This document shows, one piece after another, positions 61,186-64,000 of a stretch of 64,000 nt of DNA (position 1 is the stretch's first letter; the number at the start of each line of letters is the position of its first letter). A program made the translations under genes and the position numbers. The stretch is from positions 26,770,249-26,834,248 of the forward strand of contig OZ014411.1 in NCBI GenBank assembly GCA_963965975.1, read 5' to 3'. The stretch comes from Xestospongia bergquistia (taxonomy: Eukaryota; Porifera; Demospongiae; Haplosclerida; Petrosiidae). The notes beneath the pieces are model-generated. The model ran no database searches. It was not told where the DNA came from and worked only from the letters and a program-made list of their open reading frames with translations.

Positions 61186-62730
61186 TATATTATATATATT
61201 AGTGATGAGTTCATTCAATATTTTTCTTCATAAAATCTTGCACATATCAATTAACTTACACATACACCTTTCTGATAGAAAATTTTCATTTCACATAATA
61301 TCACCTCCAAGTTACCTTTACATGTATTATACATAATATATCTTATGTAACATCTGTTAGGTAACACATTTTAGTACATTTAACAACAAGATAGCATGTT
61401 AAATGGAAATACACATTTTCGTTATCACATGTGGTTTAGTTAATGTAGTTTGAAGTGATCATGATGAGCATGTGTGCTAGATTGAAATATATAGGCCAAC
61501 GTACGAACTATATAGTAGTAGTTATTGTTCAAGCTTTTCTTCTAGTAGTACCTACATATATATTACCTTTGTTCAATTAACTTCTCCTTCCATTAGCACT
61601 TGTAATAAGAGTTTGTTTTATTTAGTGACTTGGACTATATTTACTGATAATTTACGTAGTCTATATTATCTATGACATAATTTATTTACTTCATTTATTA
61701 TAAAGTAACACTTAATTAAAGTAAAAATTCCAAAAATACTACATACTGGTTTCAGAAGAACAAGAACATTGTAAGCCATACATAGTTTACGTGCAGTTTA
61801 TGCTTGTCAGGTAAAGGTAGACAAGGAGTGCACCAAAAGTGCATGGGCGAAGCCAAGGCGGACATCCAATTCTACTTCGTAATTTGCTTTAAAGTTTTCC
61901 AAAAAATTTCAATTCCAATTCTATTACCTATGCTTCAATTGAATATTTAACAACTAAAATCCTACATCCCCAACCTTAACCTATGGAAGCCGAAGGTAGA
62001 CATCCAATTGAAATTCTATTTTCAATCACTCAATGAAGTCTTAATAAAGTGAGCGCGAGGAACAGAAGCGACCAGAGGTAAAGGATTTTAGTTGTTAAAT
62101 ATTCCATCGAAGAATATAAAATAGAATTGGAATTGAAATTTTGGGGTACAACTAGAATTGGATATTTTCGTAAAACTTCAAAGTAGAATTTCGGAAAAAT
62201 TCAAAGCAGAATATAAGTAGAATTGGATATCCACCTTCGGCTTCCGTACTAACCGGAAACATGTCGCTTCACTTCATTCTAAGAGACAGCTCACCGCATC
62301 ACTTCATTGAGCGATGGAAAGTAGGATTGGAATTGGAACGTCTGCCTTCAGCTTCCGTACTTCGCCCTTAACGAACATTCAGATACGTCAGACCACTAAC
62401 TAATCATACTACATATTGGGTTGAAGTAATCCCTAAAATGAATGAATATAGTTAAATGTATAGCTTGTGAATATATAAAATAAGACAATAATGATTAAAA
62501 TTTTTTATTATATCGTTATGTTGTCATCTTCAGCTGGAACTAATTAATATCTTCGTTATCATCCAGATCCCTCATCTATCTATCCATGACTTTGTCCATA
62601 TACCATAATCATGTGACAAAAATGTAATCTTCAATATCAATATTACATCTAATGTATTATCACTACAAAACTACAAAAAGAGTGTGAATTTACAAGGAAC
62701 TCTTACAAAAATCAAAAAAAACATCAGACT
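61186..62730. other. Spacer with interleaved MITE-like inverted repeats
   Basis: AT-rich and without genes to ~61840, then a block of GC-richer inverted repeats (61848-62362), then the conserved 3' flank of the NHL genes (from ~62460, CATCTTCAGCTGGAACTAATT). Confidence 0.5.
61848..62362. mobile_element. Interleaved inverted repeats of a TGGAAGCC-type MITE family
   Basis: Arm A (61848-61963: GCGAAGCCAAGGCGGACATC ... TTTAACAACTAAAATCC) is inverted at 62083-62249 (GGATTTTAGTTGTTAAATAT ... CCTTCGGCTTCCGT). Arm B (61982-62041: TATGGAAGCCGAAGGTAGAC ... CACTCAATGAAGT) is inverted at ~62303-62362. The order is A-B-A'-B', so the pairs interlock rather than nest. The ends resemble the MITE at 53240-53606. 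Probably two related elements rearranged together. Confidence 0.6.
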
Positions 62731-63666
62731 TTAATAAAGGTAGACTTTATTAGCACCAAAATCTGCAATCCACATAGTTCCATCTGGAGCAATATTTACA
62801 TCTATAGCAACAGTAAAGCCCTTGATAATTTTCATTGGTTTGCCATTTTTACTACAAAGATAGACTTCACTTGGACTGGAGCGATCAACTGCATACATGT
62901 TATCATAACAATCTATATAGAACCCATCACCATTAGTTATATCATTGACTTTTAACTGACTGATATGGTGTCCAGACTTAGTAATGATATAGACTCCTTT
63001 GAAATGAGTACTCACATGTAAGTTGTCATCAGAATCAAATTGGATTTTATTAGGGTATGTTCCTATGCCAGTGATGACATGGGATTTGGTACCATTTGAG
63101 TGATATACATGTACTTTTCCAGATTTCCATTCTGAGACATAGAATGTACCCTCACTGTCCACAGCAAATCCAATTGGTTGATTTTGTCCTATTTTTTCAC
63201 CAATCAAAACTCCATCCATTGAATACTCATAAATTTTGTTAGCAGTAAAACCTGCAACATACGTATACACTCGATTGCTATTTACACATACTCCAGCTGG
63301 ATTACCGTTAGGAATAGCAAATTTCTTTTGGAAGTTGCCATATTTATCAAACTTATGGACATAACCATCTCCCCATCCTGAGATAAATACTTCACCATTA
63401 TTGGTGATATAAATGTGATGTGGCTGAATGATTCCAGTAATTGTTTTCAATGGACTTCCAATAGTAGATGGACTTCGAGTACGATTGCATTCACATCCAG
63501 ATTGCATACTCTGTATTTCTTTGATAAACTCATACATCATCTGAGTTACTTTAGATTGCATCCCTGGTAATTGCTGACAACATTGTTTGCAAATATCACC
63601 AGACACCATTTCACTGCCAAAAGCTAATGCAATTATCAACACTAGCATTGTGATATATTTTAACAT
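62731..63666 (-). CDS. Secreted NHL-repeat protein, copy 6 (intact)
   Basis: A single exon of 311 residues. Signal peptide about residues 1-24 (MLKYITMLVLIIALAFGSEMVSG), DICKQCCQQLPG, helix, GCECNRTR, then about six blades ending DFGANKVYLY. It has an in-frame two-residue insertion in the SNRVYTYVAGF blade and is the most diverged intact copy. It mixes subtype-B traits (SMDGVLIG, SPSEVYLC) with A-type 3' flanking sequence, suggesting an older branch or recombination. The cysteines, the NRT and NGT glycosylation sites and blade spacing are conserved. Upstream lie CCAAT (~63801) and an expanded TATATATA stretch. Confidence 0.88.
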   Translation of the reverse strand: MLKYITMLVLIIALAFGSEMVSGDICKQCCQQLPGMQSKVTQMMYEFIKEIQSMQSGCECNRTRSPSTIGSPLKTITGIIQPHHIYITNNGEVFISGWGDGYVHKFDKYGNFQKKFAIPNGNPAGVCVNSNRVYTYVAGFTANKIYEYSMDGVLIGEKIGQNQPIGFAVDSEGTFYVSEWKSGKVHVYHSNGTKSHVITGIGTYPNKIQFDSDDNLHVSTHFKGVYIITKSGHHISQLKVNDITNGDGFYIDCYDNMYAVDRSSPSEVYLCSKNGKPMKIIKGFTVAIDVNIAPDGTMWIADFGANKVYLY

Positions 63667-63778
63667 CTTTATATAGCCAAGTTAGAATATAAGATTGAAG
63701 ACACCAGCTGCTACAGATTATTGTACTTATTGAGTTGCTTGACAGAATCACTTTTTTTTGTAGCCTATTACAATGTTG

Positions 63779-63810
63779 CTATATATATATATAGGATTTG
63801 ACCAATCAGA
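63779..63810 (-). promoter_or_regulatory. Core promoter, NHL copy 6
   Basis: Minus strand CTGATTGGTC CCAAT box (~63800-63809) followed by an extended TATATATATA stretch (63779-63794). The third element (GTTATAAAA) of copies 1-3 is degenerate here. Confidence 0.5.
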
Positions 63811-64000
63811 TTGTGCCATGAATGAACTGTCTTTCCTTTGTTAAAACCTTGGGGAGTTACCTGGTCTTCATCAGTTTACATAGAATATTAATGTCACTAT
63901 AACAACAGAACATTGGGAAAGGTAATGAATGAATATATAAGAACAATAGACAGAAAACCAGAAGAAGTATGCGATAGTACGAATTAAGTCGAGAATTATT
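63811..64000. other. Window edge, no feature
   Basis: Short upstream flank of NHL copy 6; nothing supportable. Confidence 0.5.

Overview
The window looks like nuclear DNA of an early-branching animal, most likely a sponge of the Amphimedon type. That is inference from AT-rich sequence, many short GT-AG introns, CARD and Death-domain/ankyrin genes, and animal-specific families (TRAF-like, CSRP, PUR, ECH1). No database comparison was possible. I reconstructed exon structures by checking splice sites and reading phase by eye.

Layout. 1-9 kb: a RING/TRAF-finger protein fused to DUF5648-type repeats (+), a small SH3 adaptor (-), and a two-LIM cysteine-rich protein of the CSRP family (-) with a 901-bp Tigger/pogo element in an intron. 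9-13 kb: a hAT remnant and a DUSP23-like phosphatase (-) between two related direct repeats. 13-22 kb: a flavin L-amino-acid-oxidase-like gene (-) lying between two copies of a ~1.3-kb duplicated segment, then a CARD protein (-). 22-29 kb: two tandem ECH1 (dienoyl-CoA isomerase) genes (+). The first shares a 158-bp divergent promoter region with the CARD gene. 30-35 kb: a Death-domain/ankyrin protein (+) and a second DUSP23-like gene with an acidic insert (+). 35.6-44.4 kb: a six-exon PUR-family gene (-). Its introns hold a ~53-copy 68-bp minisatellite and a perfect 166-bp palindrome. 44.4-64 kb: a tandem cluster of six secreted NHL-propeller genes or gene remnants (-). Three are intact, two are frameshifted and one is a fragment, and they are set among low-copy duplications and MITEs.

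How the genes relate. Most neighbours are not an obvious pathway. Several are innate-immunity-type modules (TRAF-like RING, CARD, Death domain plus ankyrin, secreted NHL propellers), which is family-level suggestion only. The most interesting host signal is the ECH1 pair. Copy A has a presequence-like N-terminus and no C-terminal SKL, while copy B ends in SKL, so mitochondrial and peroxisomal targeting may have been divided between duplicates. The NHL cluster appears to have grown by duplication of a two-gene unit about 7.67 kb long. I found no convincing new enzymatic or defence system. The unusual material is gene duplication, gene conversion and repeat structure.
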